From positions 248,001-312,000 of the forward strand of contig CAVTVU010000001.1 of assembly GCA_963738305.1 (NCBI GenBank): a stretch of DNA of 64,000 nucleotides, read 5' to 3'. Position numbers and translations under genes: made by a program. Below the pieces are notes generated by a model. The model had not been told where the DNA came from, made no database searches, and worked only from the letters and a program-made list of their open reading frames with translations. Positions 17,012 through 25,840 of this stretch are shown piece after piece (position 1 is the first letter of the stretch; each line of letters starts with the position of its first letter). This DNA is from JBBRHQ01 sp963738305. Lineage in GTDB: Bacteria; Actinomycetota; Thermoleophilia; Solirubrobacterales; 70-9.

Positions 17012-19100
17012 TCAGGCCCCCAGCAGGTTGTGGATCACGAGGTCGATCAGCTTGATCCCGATGAAGGGGACGATCAGGCCGCCGAGGCCGTAGATCAGCA
17101 TGTTGCGCCGGAGCAGCGCCGTGGCGCCGATCGGCCGGTAGCGGACGCCCGCGCAGGGCGAGTGGCACCAGCAGCGGGATGACCAGCGCGTTGAAGACGA
17201 TCGCCGAGAGGATCGCCGAGAGCGGCGTGCCCAGCGACATGATGTTGAGAGCGTCGAGCGGGCCCCGTTCGCCCGGGTGCGCGGCGTAGGTGAAGGCGAA
17301 GATCGCCGGCAGGATCGCGAAGTACTTGGCGACGTCGTTGGCGATCGAGAACGTCGTCAGGGCGCCGCGGGTGATCAGCAGCTGCTTGCCGATCTCCACG
17401 ATCTCGATCAGCTTCGTCGGGATTGGAGTCGAGGTCGACCATGTTGCCCGGCCTCGCGCGCCGCCTGGGTGCCGGTGTTCATCGCCACCCCGACGTCGGA
17501 CTGGGCGAGCGCGGGGGCGTCGTTGGTGCCGTCGCCGGCCATCGCGACCATCCGGCCTTCGCCCTGGTGGGTGCGGATCAGCTCCAGCTTCTGCTCCGGC
17601 GTCGCTTCCGGCAGGAAGTCGTCGACGCCTGACTCCTCGGCGATCTTCGCCGCGGTGAGGCGGTTGTCGCCGGTCACCATCACCGTGCTGATCCCCATCC
17701 GCCGCAGCTCGTCGAAGCGGGCGCTCATGCCCTCCTTGACGATGTCCTTGAGGTAGACGACGCCGAGGACGTGGTTGTCGCGGCAGACCGCCAGCGGCGT
17801 GCCGCCCTCGCGGCCGATCAGGTCGAGCTGCTCCTGCAGCTCGGCCGGAGGCCGCCCGCCCTGCTCTTCGACGAACTGGATGATCGCGTCACCGGCGCCC
17901 TTGCGGTACTCGATTGCCGTTGACGTCGACCCCGCTCATCCGGGTTTCGGCCGAGAAGGGACGAAGCGGGCCTCGTGGGACTTCAGCTCGCGCTCGCGGA
18001 TCCCGTACTGTCTTGGCGAGGACGACGATCGAACGGCCCTCCGGGGTCTCGTCGGCGAGCGAGGAGAGCTGCGCTGCCTCGGCTAGCTCGGATTCCTCGA
18101 TCCCCGGCATCGGGATGAACTGCGGTCGCCTCGCGGTTGCCGAGGGTGATCGTCCCGGTCTTGTCGAGCAGAAGGACGTCGACGTCGCCGCGACGCCTCG
18201 ACCGCGCGGCCGGAGAGGGCGAGGACGTTGTGGCGGACGAGGCGGTCCATGCCGGCGATCCCGATCGCCGAGAGCAGGGCGCCGATCGTGGTCGGGATCA
18301 GCGCGACGAGCAGGGCGATCAGGGTGACCACCGAGGCGTCGGTGTTCGAGAACTCGGCGAACGGCCGCAGGCGTCACGACGACCATCGAGGAAGATCAGG
18401 GTGAGGCCGGCAAGGAGGATGTTGAGCGCGATCTCGTTCGGCGTCTTGCGCCGCTCGGCGCCCTCGACCAGGGCGATCATCTTGTCGAGGAAGCTCTGCC
18501 CGGGCTCCTGGGTGATCTCGACCACGATGCGGTCGCGAGAGGACGCGGGTGCCGCCGGTGACGGCGCTGCGGTCGCCGCCCGACTCGCGCACGACCGGTG
18601 CCGACTCGCCGGTGATCGCCGACTCGTCGACCGAGGCGATTCCCTCGATCACGGTGCCGTCGCCGGGGATCGATCTCGCCGGCCTCGACGACCACGACGT
18701 CGCCGCGCCGCAGCTCCGAGGCCGGCTTCTCGCCGCCGTCGCGGAGGTGGGCGACCGTCTCGGTCCGCATCGAGCGCAGGGCGTCGGCCTGCGCCTTGCC
18801 CCGGCCCTCGGCCAGCGCCTCGGCGAAGTTGGCGAAGATCACCGTCAGCCAGAGCCAGACGCCGATCGAGAACGCGAACCAGGCCGGGCTCGTCGCCGCC
18901 GCCGAGCGGCGGGCCGCCGAAGAGCTGGATCAGCCAGCCACCGGTCGTGATCACGGCGCCGATCTCGACCACGAACATCACCGGGTTGTGGAACTGGTGG
19001 CGGGGGTCGAGCTTGCGCAGCGAGTCGAGCGCCGCCCGCACCATGATCGAGCGCGTCGAAGAGCGAGCGCGGCTCGTTGCGGAGGGTCTCTGTCGGTCAT
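17012..19100 (-). CDS. kdpB: Potassium-transporting ATPase B subunit KdpB (many frameshifts)
   Basis: P-type ATPase subunit of the KdpFABC K+ pump. Visible landmarks in order: 'FHNPVMFVVEIGAVITTGG', 'ASVDESAITGESAPV', 'ALIPTTIGALLSAIGIAGMD', the phosphorylation loop 'LLLDKTGTITLGN' (about 18150-18180), 'MVTGDNRLTAAKIAEESGV', 'MAGDGTNDAPALAQSDVG' and 'AKYFAILPAIFAFTYA'. Total length (about 696 codons) is normal, but about a dozen single-base frame changes are needed. No conserved block is missing, so I read it as a real gene damaged by sequence errors. ATG at 19100 overlaps the kdpC stop. Confidence 0.88.
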
Positions 19101-19764
19101 CGGGCCGGCCTTCCTCCTCAAGCGCGAGGTTCAGCTTCAGGACGTTGACGCCCGGCTCGCCGAAGAGGCCGAGGAAGCGGCCGTCGGTGTTGTCGGAGAT
19201 CAGGTCGAGGACGCGGCTGCAGCGGGCAGCTGGCGCACGGCGGCGACGCGGTGCGCCTGGATTCGCGCGTTGGCCTCGGAGATGTGAGGGTCGACCCCGA
19301 GGCGGAGGTGCTGACGGCGTCGACCGGGACGTCGGCTGCGGTGAGGCCGGGGTCGTAGGGCCCCTCGAGCTTCAGGTAGGCGGTCAGCTCTTCTGCCATG
19401 AATTCGGACAGTTCCTTGCTGTTGGGGCCGAGGTTGTTGAAGTAGGTGACGTTGGCGCTGTAGCCGGTCGCCGACGGGCGGCCCTGGAAGTAGGCGCGGT
19501 CGGGGTGAGCACCGGTTCGCCTACTTGTCGAGCTGCGGCTTGCCGTTGCGATCAGCACCGGCCGGCGGAAGTCCTGGCCGATCAGCTTCGAGCCGACGAC
19601 CTTGCCGTCGACCTCGATCTTGCTGCCGTTGGCGGCGTTCGGGAACAGCACCTGCGCGACGCCGGTGGTGATCAGCGGGTAGGCGATGCCGAGCAGCCAG
19701 CGTCAGGAAGACGATCGCGATCGTCGCCGGTGATCAGGTCTCTTCGGCAGTCGCTCGTGCTCAT
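19097..19764 (-). CDS. kdpC: Potassium-transporting ATPase C subunit KdpC (frameshifted)
   Basis: Stabilising subunit of the Kdp pump with one N-terminal membrane helix ('GIAYPLITTGVAQVLFP') and a soluble domain: 'VVGSKLIGQDF', 'AYFQGRPSATGYSANVTYFN' and 'GVDPHISEANARIQ' in the restored frame. Frame breaks occur near 19720, 19530, 19510, 19300, 19215 and 19130. It starts one base after kdpA ends and its stop overlaps the kdpB start by four bases. In transcription order it therefore lies between kdpA and kdpB, unlike the usual A-B-C order. Confidence 0.84.
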
Positions 19765-19765
19765 C

Positions 19766-21528
19766 TCAGAACAGCTGGTCGGTCAGGCCGTTGACGACGG
19801 GCCCGAGCAGGAAGGCGGGGAAGAAGGTCAGGGCGGCGACGATCGACGACGACGCCGATCAGGAGGACGACGAAGGTGGGGGAGTCCGAGCGGAACGTGC
19901 CGGCACCGGCCGGGGCGATCTTCTTGCCGGCCAGCGAGCCGGCGACGCCGAGCGCCGCGATCATCGGCAGGAAGCGGGCGAGCAGCATGATCAGCCCGCC
20001 GAGCAGGGTGGCGAAGCTGAACGCTTCGCGAGCCGCGCGTTGCCGGGCGGCGTGAGGCTGGATGAAGCCGGTGTAGCCGGCGAAGGCGGAGCCGTTGTTG
20101 TTGGCCTGCGACATGTAGGCGTAGAGCGACTCCGAGAAGCCCTGCGGCCCGGCGTTGTAGATCGATTGGGTGCCGTCGGGGCTGGCCACCGCGAGGGCGG
20201 TGCGCGATCAGCACCAGCAGCGGAGTCACCAGGACTCCGACGAGGACCAGCTTCACCTCCCTCGACTCGATCTTCTTGCCGAGGAACTCGGGAGTGCGGC
20301 CGACCATCAGCCCGGCGATGAAGACGGTCAGCAGGACGAGCAGCAGCATGTAGTAGAGGCCCGAGCCGACTCCGCCGAAGATCACCTCGCCGGTCGAGAG
20401 GTTCGCGGTCGGGACCAGGCCGCCGATCCCGGTCAGCGAGTCGAAGGCGGCGTTGACCGCGCCGCATGAGGTGACGGTCGTGACCGCGGTCCACAGCGAC
20501 GAGTCGGCGATCCCGAAGCGCTGCTCCTTGCCCTCCATGTTGCCGCCGGTGGAGCCGTCGAATGCGTGGGTGAGGACTCCGGCGTGGTGCTGCGCCGGTG
20601 AGCCGTGCTGCTCGGCGACGTAGACGACGCGACGGCGACGATGAACATCAGCATCATCGCGATGTACAGGGCCCAGCCCTGGCGCCGGTTGCCGATCATT
20701 CGCCCGAACGTGTAGGTGAGAGCGGCGGGGATCATCAGGATCAGCAGCAGCTCGAGGAGGTTGGTCAACCCGTTCGCGTTCTCGAACGGGTAGGAGCTGT
20801 TGACGTTGAAGAAGCCGCCGCCGTTGGTGCCCGAGCTCCTTGATCGCCTCCTGGGAGGCGACGGGCCCCAGCGCCATCGTCTGGGTGCCGCCGGCGATCG
20901 TGTGGATGACCTGTGAGCCGTCGAGGGTCTGGATCACGCCCTGGGAGACGAGGATCAGGGCCGCGACGAAGGAGATCGGCAGCAGGATGTAGAGCGAGAT
21001 CCGGACCAGGTCGGCCCAGAAGTTGCCGAGCGCCGTCAGCGCTGCGCGCGGCGAAGCCGCGGATCACCGCCGCCAGTACCGCGATCCCGACCGCGGCGGA
21101 GACGAAGTTCTGCACCGCGAGCCCGGCCATCTGGGAGAAATAGGAGAGCGTCGTTTCGCCGCCGTAGTACTGCCAGTTGGTGTTGGTGACGAACGAGGAG
21201 GTCGGTGTTGAAGCTGAGGTTCCAGGGCCCGGAGTCGAAACCCTCGGGGTTGAACGGCTGGATGCTCTGGGTGCGAAGGATCAGGTAGAGCATCAGCCAG
21301 GAGAGCAGGCTGAAGACGATGGTCGAGCGGGCGTAGGCCTTCCAGTCCTGCTCCGTGTCGGGCCGCACACGCAGCACCCTGTAGGTGAAGCGCTCGATCG
21401 GCCCGAACACCGGGGACAGGAAGACCCGTTCGCCCTGGAAGATCCGGGCGATGTAGCCGCCGAGCAAGCGGCACCAGCGCGGTGAGGACGATCAGGAAGA
21501 CGATGATCTGAACCCAGCCCTGGGTCAT
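19766..21528 (-). CDS. kdpA: Potassium-transporting ATPase A subunit KdpA (frameshifted)
   Basis: K+-selective channel-like subunit, about 587 codons with ten membrane helices expected. Recognisable blocks: 'YRVLRVRPDTEQDWKAYA', 'NTDLLVTNTNWQYYGGET' (restored frame), 'MAGLAVQNFVSAAVGIAVLA', 'GTNGGGFFNVNSSYPFEN' (restored), 'SCGAVNAAFDSLTGIGGLVP' and 'GRTPEFLGKKIESREVKL'. Frame changes lie near 21468, 21200, 21050, 20840, 20630, 20205, 20040 and 19850. The ATG at 21528 shares one base with the kdpF stop. High-affinity uptake of K+ at low external K+ is the known role of the complex. Confidence 0.88.
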
Positions 21529-21617
21529 CAGAGGCTCTCCCCGCGAAACAGCGCGTAGCAGAGGTAGGCGAATACAGGGCGACGAGATCAGCAACCGAAC
21601 AGCTCCGCGGCGCTCAT
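21528..21617 (-). CDS. kdpF: KdpF-like small membrane subunit (frameshifted)
   Basis: About 29 codons: begins 'MSAAELFGLLIS' and ends 'YLCYALFRGESL', the usual KdpF pattern of one hydrophobic helix followed by a short Arg/Glu tail. Two frame changes (near 21594 and 21570) are needed. Its ATG overlaps the stop of a 26-residue upstream gene by four bases and its stop shares a base with the kdpA start, so translation of the whole group looks coupled. Confidence 0.6.
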
Positions 21618-21694
21618 ACCCTGTCCAGCGCCCCGATCACCGCGTAGATAAGTGCGAAGGCGACCAGCGCGAATGCGATCGAGACGAGATCCAT
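21614..21694 (-). CDS. 26-residue hydrophobic peptide upstream of kdpF
   Basis: Opens 'MDLVSIAFALVAFALIYAVI' and continues 'GALDRV': a single membrane helix with one acidic residue at the front and a short charged tail. It is the first gene of the kdp operon and overlaps the kdpF ATG (ATGA). Its size and hydrophobicity match KdpF-like proteolipids, so it may be a second small subunit. It is too short for statistical support; the coupled overlap is the main evidence that it is real. Confidence 0.5.
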   Translation of the reverse strand: MDLVSIAFALVAFALIYAVIGALDRV

Positions 21695-21728
21695 GCGGTC
21701 GATTTTGCGCCCGCCCCCATCAAGGCCG

Positions 21729-21755
21729 TGTCAAGGACTTTCGAGGCCTCGTCAA
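21729..21755 (-). promoter_or_regulatory. Possible kdp control region with repeated TTGAC boxes
   Basis: On the minus strand TTGACG (21755-21750) and TTGACA (21734-21729) occur 21 bases apart, i.e. two helical turns, 35-60 bases upstream of the first kdp start. They could be a -35 element plus an operator repeat. No convincing -10 box at 17 bases was found, so promoter assignment is tentative. Confidence 0.3.
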
Positions 21756-21772
21756 GATTTCATGAAGGGGTC

Positions 21773-21817
21773 GGGTGGCCGAATACGCCCCCTGTCTCCC
21801 GAAATCGGCCACTCGAC
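21773..21817 (+). promoter_or_regulatory. Inverted-repeat upstream element, copy 1 (cupin gene)
   Basis: Starts GGGTGGCCGAA and ends AATCGGCCACTCGAC; the arms GTGGCCGA (21775-21782) and TCGGCCAC (21805-21812) are exact complements. The same ends recur at 46678-46723. Both copies finish about 26 bases before an ATG preceded by GGCCCG/GGGCCG. Confidence 0.5.
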
Positions 21818-21843
21818 CGCGTGCTGCTGCGAGAATCGGCCCG

Positions 21844-22311
21844 ATGGAGATTCTCAACCTGGGCCGCGCAGAGCCGGCCTACGACGACTCCGACCCGGAG
21901 GGCTACCGCGCCGGGATGGATCGGTTCGGGAAGCGGATCGGCGCCTCGCGGATCGGCGGATCGCTTTATGAGCTGCCGGCAGGGCAGAGCATCTGCCCCT
22001 ACCACTACGAGTACCCGAGGGAGGAGTGGCTGCTGGTCCTCGGCGGCGCCCCGACGCTCCGGCATCCGGGCGGCGAGGAACAGCTCGAGCAGGGGGACCT
22101 GGTTTGCTTCCCCGCGGGCCCGGAGGGCGCCCACAAGGTGACCAACAGCGGCAGCGAGACCTGCCGGGTGCTGATGATCTCGACGATCGAGGACCCCTCG
22201 ATCGGCATCTACCCGGACAGTGACAAGATCGGCGTCTTCACCGAGGATGACCGCGACACGGTGATCGTCCGTCGCTCCAGCTCTGTTCCGTACTTCGACG
22301 GCGAGGCTTAG
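21844..22311 (+). CDS. Cupin-domain protein (155 aa)
   Basis: A single cupin beta-barrel. The first cupin motif is 'CPYHYEYPREEWLLVLGGAP' (an H-x-E type metal site with HYEYPREE) and the second 'GDLVCFPAGPEGAHKVTN' with its His. Proteins of this form are small sugar- or metabolite-binding enzymes; the substrate is unknown. The ATG at 21844 is favoured since it follows the conserved upstream element and the cupin alignment begins here. Monocistronic, divergent from kdp. Confidence 0.8.
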   Translation: MEILNLGRAEPAYDDSDPEGYRAGMDRFGKRIGASRIGGSLYELPAGQSICPYHYEYPREEWLLVLGGAPTLRHPGGEEQLEQGDLVCFPAGPEGAHKVTNSGSETCRVLMISTIEDPSIGIYPDSDKIGVFTEDDRDTVIVRRSSSVPYFDGEA

Positions 22312-22364
22312 CCGGCGGCATCCTTTGTCGACCCGAGCGGGTCCGTGGGGCCAGGCGCCGGGGC

Positions 22365-22442
22365 GATGCAATCGTCGCCGGCGACTTCGAGGCCACCCTC
22401 GACCAGAGCGAGTTCCGGGATCTCCTCGACCGTGGTTGCCGC
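22365..22442 (+). pseudogene. Remnant of an endonuclease/exonuclease/phosphatase-family gene
   Basis: One frame reads 'DAIVAGDFEATLDQSEFRDL' and on to LLDRG, very like the conserved core of EEP-family phosphodiesterases (VxGDFNAT...EFRxLLD), with Asn changed to Glu. No start, stop or further domain surrounds it; the match covers only about 26 residues in the gap between the cupin and molybdopterin genes. Probably a decayed fragment. Confidence 0.4.
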
Positions 22443-22474
22443 CGACGCGCGCGGCGACGGCCTGGGCCAGGCTG

Positions 22475-22527
22475 GCCGAACGCAAGGTTAGGCGTCCAAT
22501 GGACGCATAACTTGCATCTCGGCCCGG
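22475..22527 (+). repeat. 53-nt dispersed hairpin element, copy B
   Basis: Starts GCCGAACGCAAGGTTAGG and ends in CTCGGCCCGG; the centre is a perfect 6-bp hairpin GCGTCC-AAT-GGACGC. Aligns gap-free with copies A (7672-7724, opposite strand) and C (27843-27895, same strand). It lies seven bases beyond the stop of the convergent molybdopterin oxidoreductase. Confidence 0.72.
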
Positions 22528-22534
22528 GTTGGCG

Positions 22535-24736
22535 TCAGGCGGTCGTAATCGCCGGCTCGGCGCCGGGCTCGCGCCCGCTGCCCGCGACCGCCTCCAGCTT
22601 CACCGGGATCCCGTTCAGGAAGGCCATCCCGGCGAGCCGCTCGAGGTCCTCGGGCTCGGAGGACGCGAGCTGGTTGACGTTGGCGCCGCCAGCCGCGTTG
22701 GCGGTGCGCCAGCCGCCGTTGTGCCCCCAGCCGTGCGGGACAGCGACCGTGCCCGAGGCGACCTCGTCCGTGACGCGGGCGATCAGCTCGATCTCCCCGT
22801 GGGCCGACTCCAGCCGGCAGTTCCCGCCGTCCTCGACCCCAGCCGCGGCGGCGTCATCGGGATGGATCCGCGCCGCGTGCTCGCGGCCTCCGCGCATCAG
22901 CAGGGCAGCGTTGTGCATCCAGGAGTTATGGGAGCGCAGCTCGCGCAGCCCGATCAGACGCAGCGGAAACTCGGGGTCGGTCCCGTTTCGGGAAGCCAGG
23001 CGTTCCGCTTCGGCCCGGATCTCCGGAACGTCGAGCTGAACCCGGCTGTCGCGGTGGCGGACCTTCTTGCGCAGCAGACCAGCCCGCAGGTGCTCGTCGA
23101 GGACGATCCCGTGCTGGTTCCGCCGCAGCTCCGAGACGCTGAGCCCGCCGCGGCGAAGCCCGAACAGGTCGCCCCGCGGCCCCAGCCGCAGCAGCAGCTC
23201 GACGAGTCGCTGCGGCGAGAGGCGAACCCCGGCGCGGCCGAGCATACGAGCCACCCGGAGGCTCGAGGGCACAACGCCGATCCGCTTCGAGATCTCGTCG
23301 ATGATCTCCCACTCCTGCCTCGCCTCGCCGGCGGGCTCGACCACGGCGTCGGTCATGTTGATGTAGGGGGTGGTGAAGAGGCCCAGGAAGGGCAGGGGGA
23401 AGTCCTCGCGCTCGTACATCGTCGTCGCCGGGAGGACGAAATCGGCGTGGCGAGCTGTGTCGCTGACGTAGAGGTCGATCGCGACGCAGAGGTCGAGCTG
23501 CTCGATCGCCGCCACAAGCTCGGCGCCGTTCGGCACGGAGAGCACCGGGTTGCCGGCGGAGACGAAGAGCGCCCTCATCTGGCCCGGTCCGGGGGTGGTG
23601 ATCTCCTTCGCCATCAGCGTCGCCGGCAGGCTGCCGAGCACCTCCGGCAGGTTCCCGACCCGGGAGCGGACTTTCCCGTACGTGGCGAGCCCGAGCCGGT
23701 GGGCGAGGCCTTCGAAGTCAAGAGGCGGGTCGCCGAACATCGCCCCGCCCTCGCGATCGAGGTTGCCGGTGACGGCGTTGAGCGCGTCGAGCAGGAAGGA
23801 GACGAGGGTGCCGCTCCGCCCCAGGCAGGAGCCGGTGCGGCCGTAAACCGCGGCCCGCGGGGCGGCGGCGAGGTCACGGGCGAGGGCGCGGGTGGCCTCG
23901 GCGCCGATCCCGGTGCGCCTCTCGGTCGCCTCCGGCGCGTGATCCGCGGCCAGCCGCCGCAACCCCTCGACCCCCGCGGCCTGGCGATCCAGGGCGGCCG
24001 CATCCTCCAGGCCCTCCTCGAAGATCACGTTGAGCAGAGAGAGCAGCCACCAGGCGTCGGCGTCCGGGGTGATCGGCAGATGCTCGAAGGCCCGAGCGGT
24101 CTCCGAGCGGCGCGGGTCGACGACCACCACCCGACCGCCACGCGCGGGAATCGCCCGCAGCAGGTCCTTGACCCGTGGCGCGCTCATCACGCTGCCGTGG
24201 GAAACCAGCGGGTTGGCGCCGACCATCAGCAGGAGGTCGGTGCGGGCAAGGTCGGGGATCGGGACCTGGAACGGCGTGCCGTAGAGCATCTGGCTGGCGG
24301 CAAAGCGGTTGCTCACGTCCTGCGAGGAAGCCGTGTAGTAGTGGGGGGAGCCGAGCGCGTCGGTGAACCCTTTCGACCACAGCGGGTGCGAGTAGGAGAA
24401 CGCCCCCGGGTTGCCCATGTACCAGCCGACCGCGTCGCCCCCGTGGAGCGAGCGGATGCGCTTCAGCCTGGTCGCGATCTCGGTCAGCGCCACCTCCCAG
24501 CTGACCCGCTCGAACTCGCCGGAGGGCGCCCGCCGCAGCGGATGCATGACGCGGTCGCGGTCGTTCTGCACGTCGGTCATCGCGATCCCCTTGGGACAGG
24601 CGAACCCGGCCGAGAGGGGGTTGTCGGGATCCGGCCGCAGCCTCGTCAGCCGACCGCCCTCGACGGTGGCGATCATCCCGCAGAGCGGCTCACAGACGCG
24701 GCAGTAGGTGACCTTCTCAGTTGCCTCGCCGGGCAT
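22535..24736 (-). CDS. Molybdopterin-dependent oxidoreductase (DMSO-reductase/formate-dehydrogenase family)
   Basis: A 733-residue Mo/W-bis-MGD enzyme. The N-terminal [4Fe-4S] ligands are C12, C15, C19 ('YCRVCEPLCGM') and C47 ('AGFACPKG'). 'GNPGAFSYSHPLWSKGF', 'LMVGANPLVSHGS', 'VVVDPRRSETA' and the C-terminal MGD domain ('VPHGWGHNGG', 'ANAAGGANVNQL') follow the family plan. No Tat signal is present, so it should be cytoplasmic. No separate electron-transfer subunit is adjacent; the substrate (formate, or another) is undetermined. It is followed upstream by molybdate transport genes on the same strand. Confidence 0.9.
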   Translation of the reverse strand: MPGEATEKVTYCRVCEPLCGMIATVEGGRLTRLRPDPDNPLSAGFACPKGIAMTDVQNDRDRVMHPLRRAPSGEFERVSWEVALTEIATRLKRIRSLHGGDAVGWYMGNPGAFSYSHPLWSKGFTDALGSPHYYTASSQDVSNRFAASQMLYGTPFQVPIPDLARTDLLLMVGANPLVSHGSVMSAPRVKDLLRAIPARGGRVVVVDPRRSETARAFEHLPITPDADAWWLLSLLNVIFEEGLEDAAALDRQAAGVEGLRRLAADHAPEATERRTGIGAEATRALARDLAAAPRAAVYGRTGSCLGRSGTLVSFLLDALNAVTGNLDREGGAMFGDPPLDFEGLAHRLGLATYGKVRSRVGNLPEVLGSLPATLMAKEITTPGPGQMRALFVSAGNPVLSVPNGAELVAAIEQLDLCVAIDLYVSDTARHADFVLPATTMYEREDFPLPFLGLFTTPYINMTDAVVEPAGEARQEWEIIDEISKRIGVVPSSLRVARMLGRAGVRLSPQRLVELLLRLGPRGDLFGLRRGGLSVSELRRNQHGIVLDEHLRAGLLRKKVRHRDSRVQLDVPEIRAEAERLASRNGTDPEFPLRLIGLRELRSHNSWMHNAALLMRGGREHAARIHPDDAAAAGVEDGGNCRLESAHGEIELIARVTDEVASGTVAVPHGWGHNGGWRTANAAGGANVNQLASSEPEDLERLAGMAFLNGIPVKLEAVAGSGREPGAEPAITTA

Positions 24737-24766
24737 CGGTGACGATCGTACCGCGGCCCGCCTCGC

Positions 24767-25840
24767 TCAACCGGCGCTGACGACCCGGGTGGCGGTCGCC
24801 TTCCAGGCGGCGGTCACCAGAGAACCGGGACGCAGGTTGAGCGCCGCGACAGAGCGGGCGGTCACCTCGGCGGTCAGCGGTTGCGGCAGCGCGATCCCGA
24901 CCCGGACCCGATTGCCCACTTCGGTCAGCGATCGCACCTCCCCGCCGACCCGGTTGAGGGCCGAGTCGCTGTGCTCGGCTCCCGGCGGCTCCAGGGAGAT
25001 CTCCCATGGGAAGACGCTCAACGCTACCGGGCCCTGGGCGCCGTCGGTCGTACGCACCATCCCCCCTCCGTCGAGGGCGACCGCGGTGAGTCCGTCGGAG
25101 TCGGCCGAGGCGCTGCCGCGTAGCACGACCGCCCCGGTGAAGTCGGCGACGTAGGCGGAGGCAGGCTCGGCGGAAACCGCCGCCGGAGTTCCCTCCTGGA
25201 CCACCGTGCCGCGGTCCAAAACGGCGATCTGCCCGCCCAGCAGCGCCGCCTCGTCGAAGGAATGGGTGACGATCAGGATCGGGATCTCGAGGCCGGAGAG
25301 AAGCGAGTCGAGCTCGCGCAGCGAGGCCGAGCGGCTGCTCGGGTCGAGCGCGGAGAGCGGCTCGTCGAGCAGGAGAAGTGCGGGACGGGGCGCGAGCGCA
25401 CGGGCCAGCGCGACCCGCTGGCGTTCGCCCCGGAGAGGGCGACAGGATCGGCATCGGCGAGCTCGTCGCAGCCGAAGAGCTCGAGCAGCTCCAGTCGCCC
25501 GCCTGCGCCGTTCGCCCCGCCCGCCGCCGCGGATACCGAAGGCCACGTTCCGCCAGGCGCTCATCCTCGGAAACAGCGCGTAGTCCTGGAACATGTAGCC
25601 GCAGCGGCGCTCCTCCGGAGCCAGGTCGACGCCGGCGCCCGTATCGAGCCAGACCTCCCGATCGAGCGAGACGCGACCTACGGCGGGTGCCAGCAGGCCG
25701 GCAATCACCCTCATCACCGTGGTCTTGCCGGCCCCGGACGGTCCGACCAGTGCGAGTCTCTGCGCTGGATCGATCGAGAGCTCGATGTTCAAGTCGAAGC
25801 TCCGCAGACCCACCCGCATCGCCGCCTCGAGCCCGCTCAC
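24767..25840 (-). CDS. modC: Molybdate ABC transporter ATP-binding protein ModC (two frameshifts)
   Basis: Walker A is 'LVGPSGAGKTTVMRVIAGLL', the Q-loop is 'CGYMFQDYALFPRMSAWRNV', Walker B is 'LLLLDEPLSALD' and a C-terminal TOBE-type domain follows. The ABC signature LSGGERQR is broken: a G appears lost in the G-run near 25430, compensated near 25500; the alternative frame between them reads 'LELLELFGCDELADADPVAL', i.e. the expected sequence. GTG start at 25840 overlaps the modB stop (GTGA). Powers molybdate import. Confidence 0.9.
   Translation of the reverse strand: MSGLEAAMRVGLRSFDLNIELSIDPAQRLALVGPSGAGKTTVMRVIAGLLAPAVGRVSLDREVWLDTGAGVDLAPEERRCGYMFQDYALFPRMSAWRNVAFGIRGGGRGERRRRATGAARALRLRRARRCRSCRPLRGERQRVALARALAPRPALLLLDEPLSALDPSSRSASLRELDSLLSGLEIPILIVTHSFDEAALLGGQIAVLDRGTVVQEGTPAAVSAEPASAYVADFTGAVVLRGSASADSDGLTAVALDGGGMVRTTDGAQGPVALSVFPWEISLEPPGAEHSDSALNRVGGEVRSLTEVGNRVRVGIALPQPLTAEVTARSVAALNLRPGSLVTAAWKATATRVVSAG

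Noticed and set aside
15287..21694. Treating every kdp fragment as a separate small gene or the operon as a pseudogene
   Set aside because: All conserved blocks of KdpA, B, C and F are present in order with normal total lengths; single-base errors explain the breaks better.
21773..21817. Element before the cupin as a fourth copy of the 53-nt repeat
   Set aside because: Similar GGCCGAA arms, but length (45-46) and internal sequence differ; kept as a separate two-copy element.
22529..24742. 737-codon open frame on the plus strand
   Set aside because: Mirror of the molybdopterin oxidoreductase, which has clear cluster and MGD motifs; the plus reading has none.
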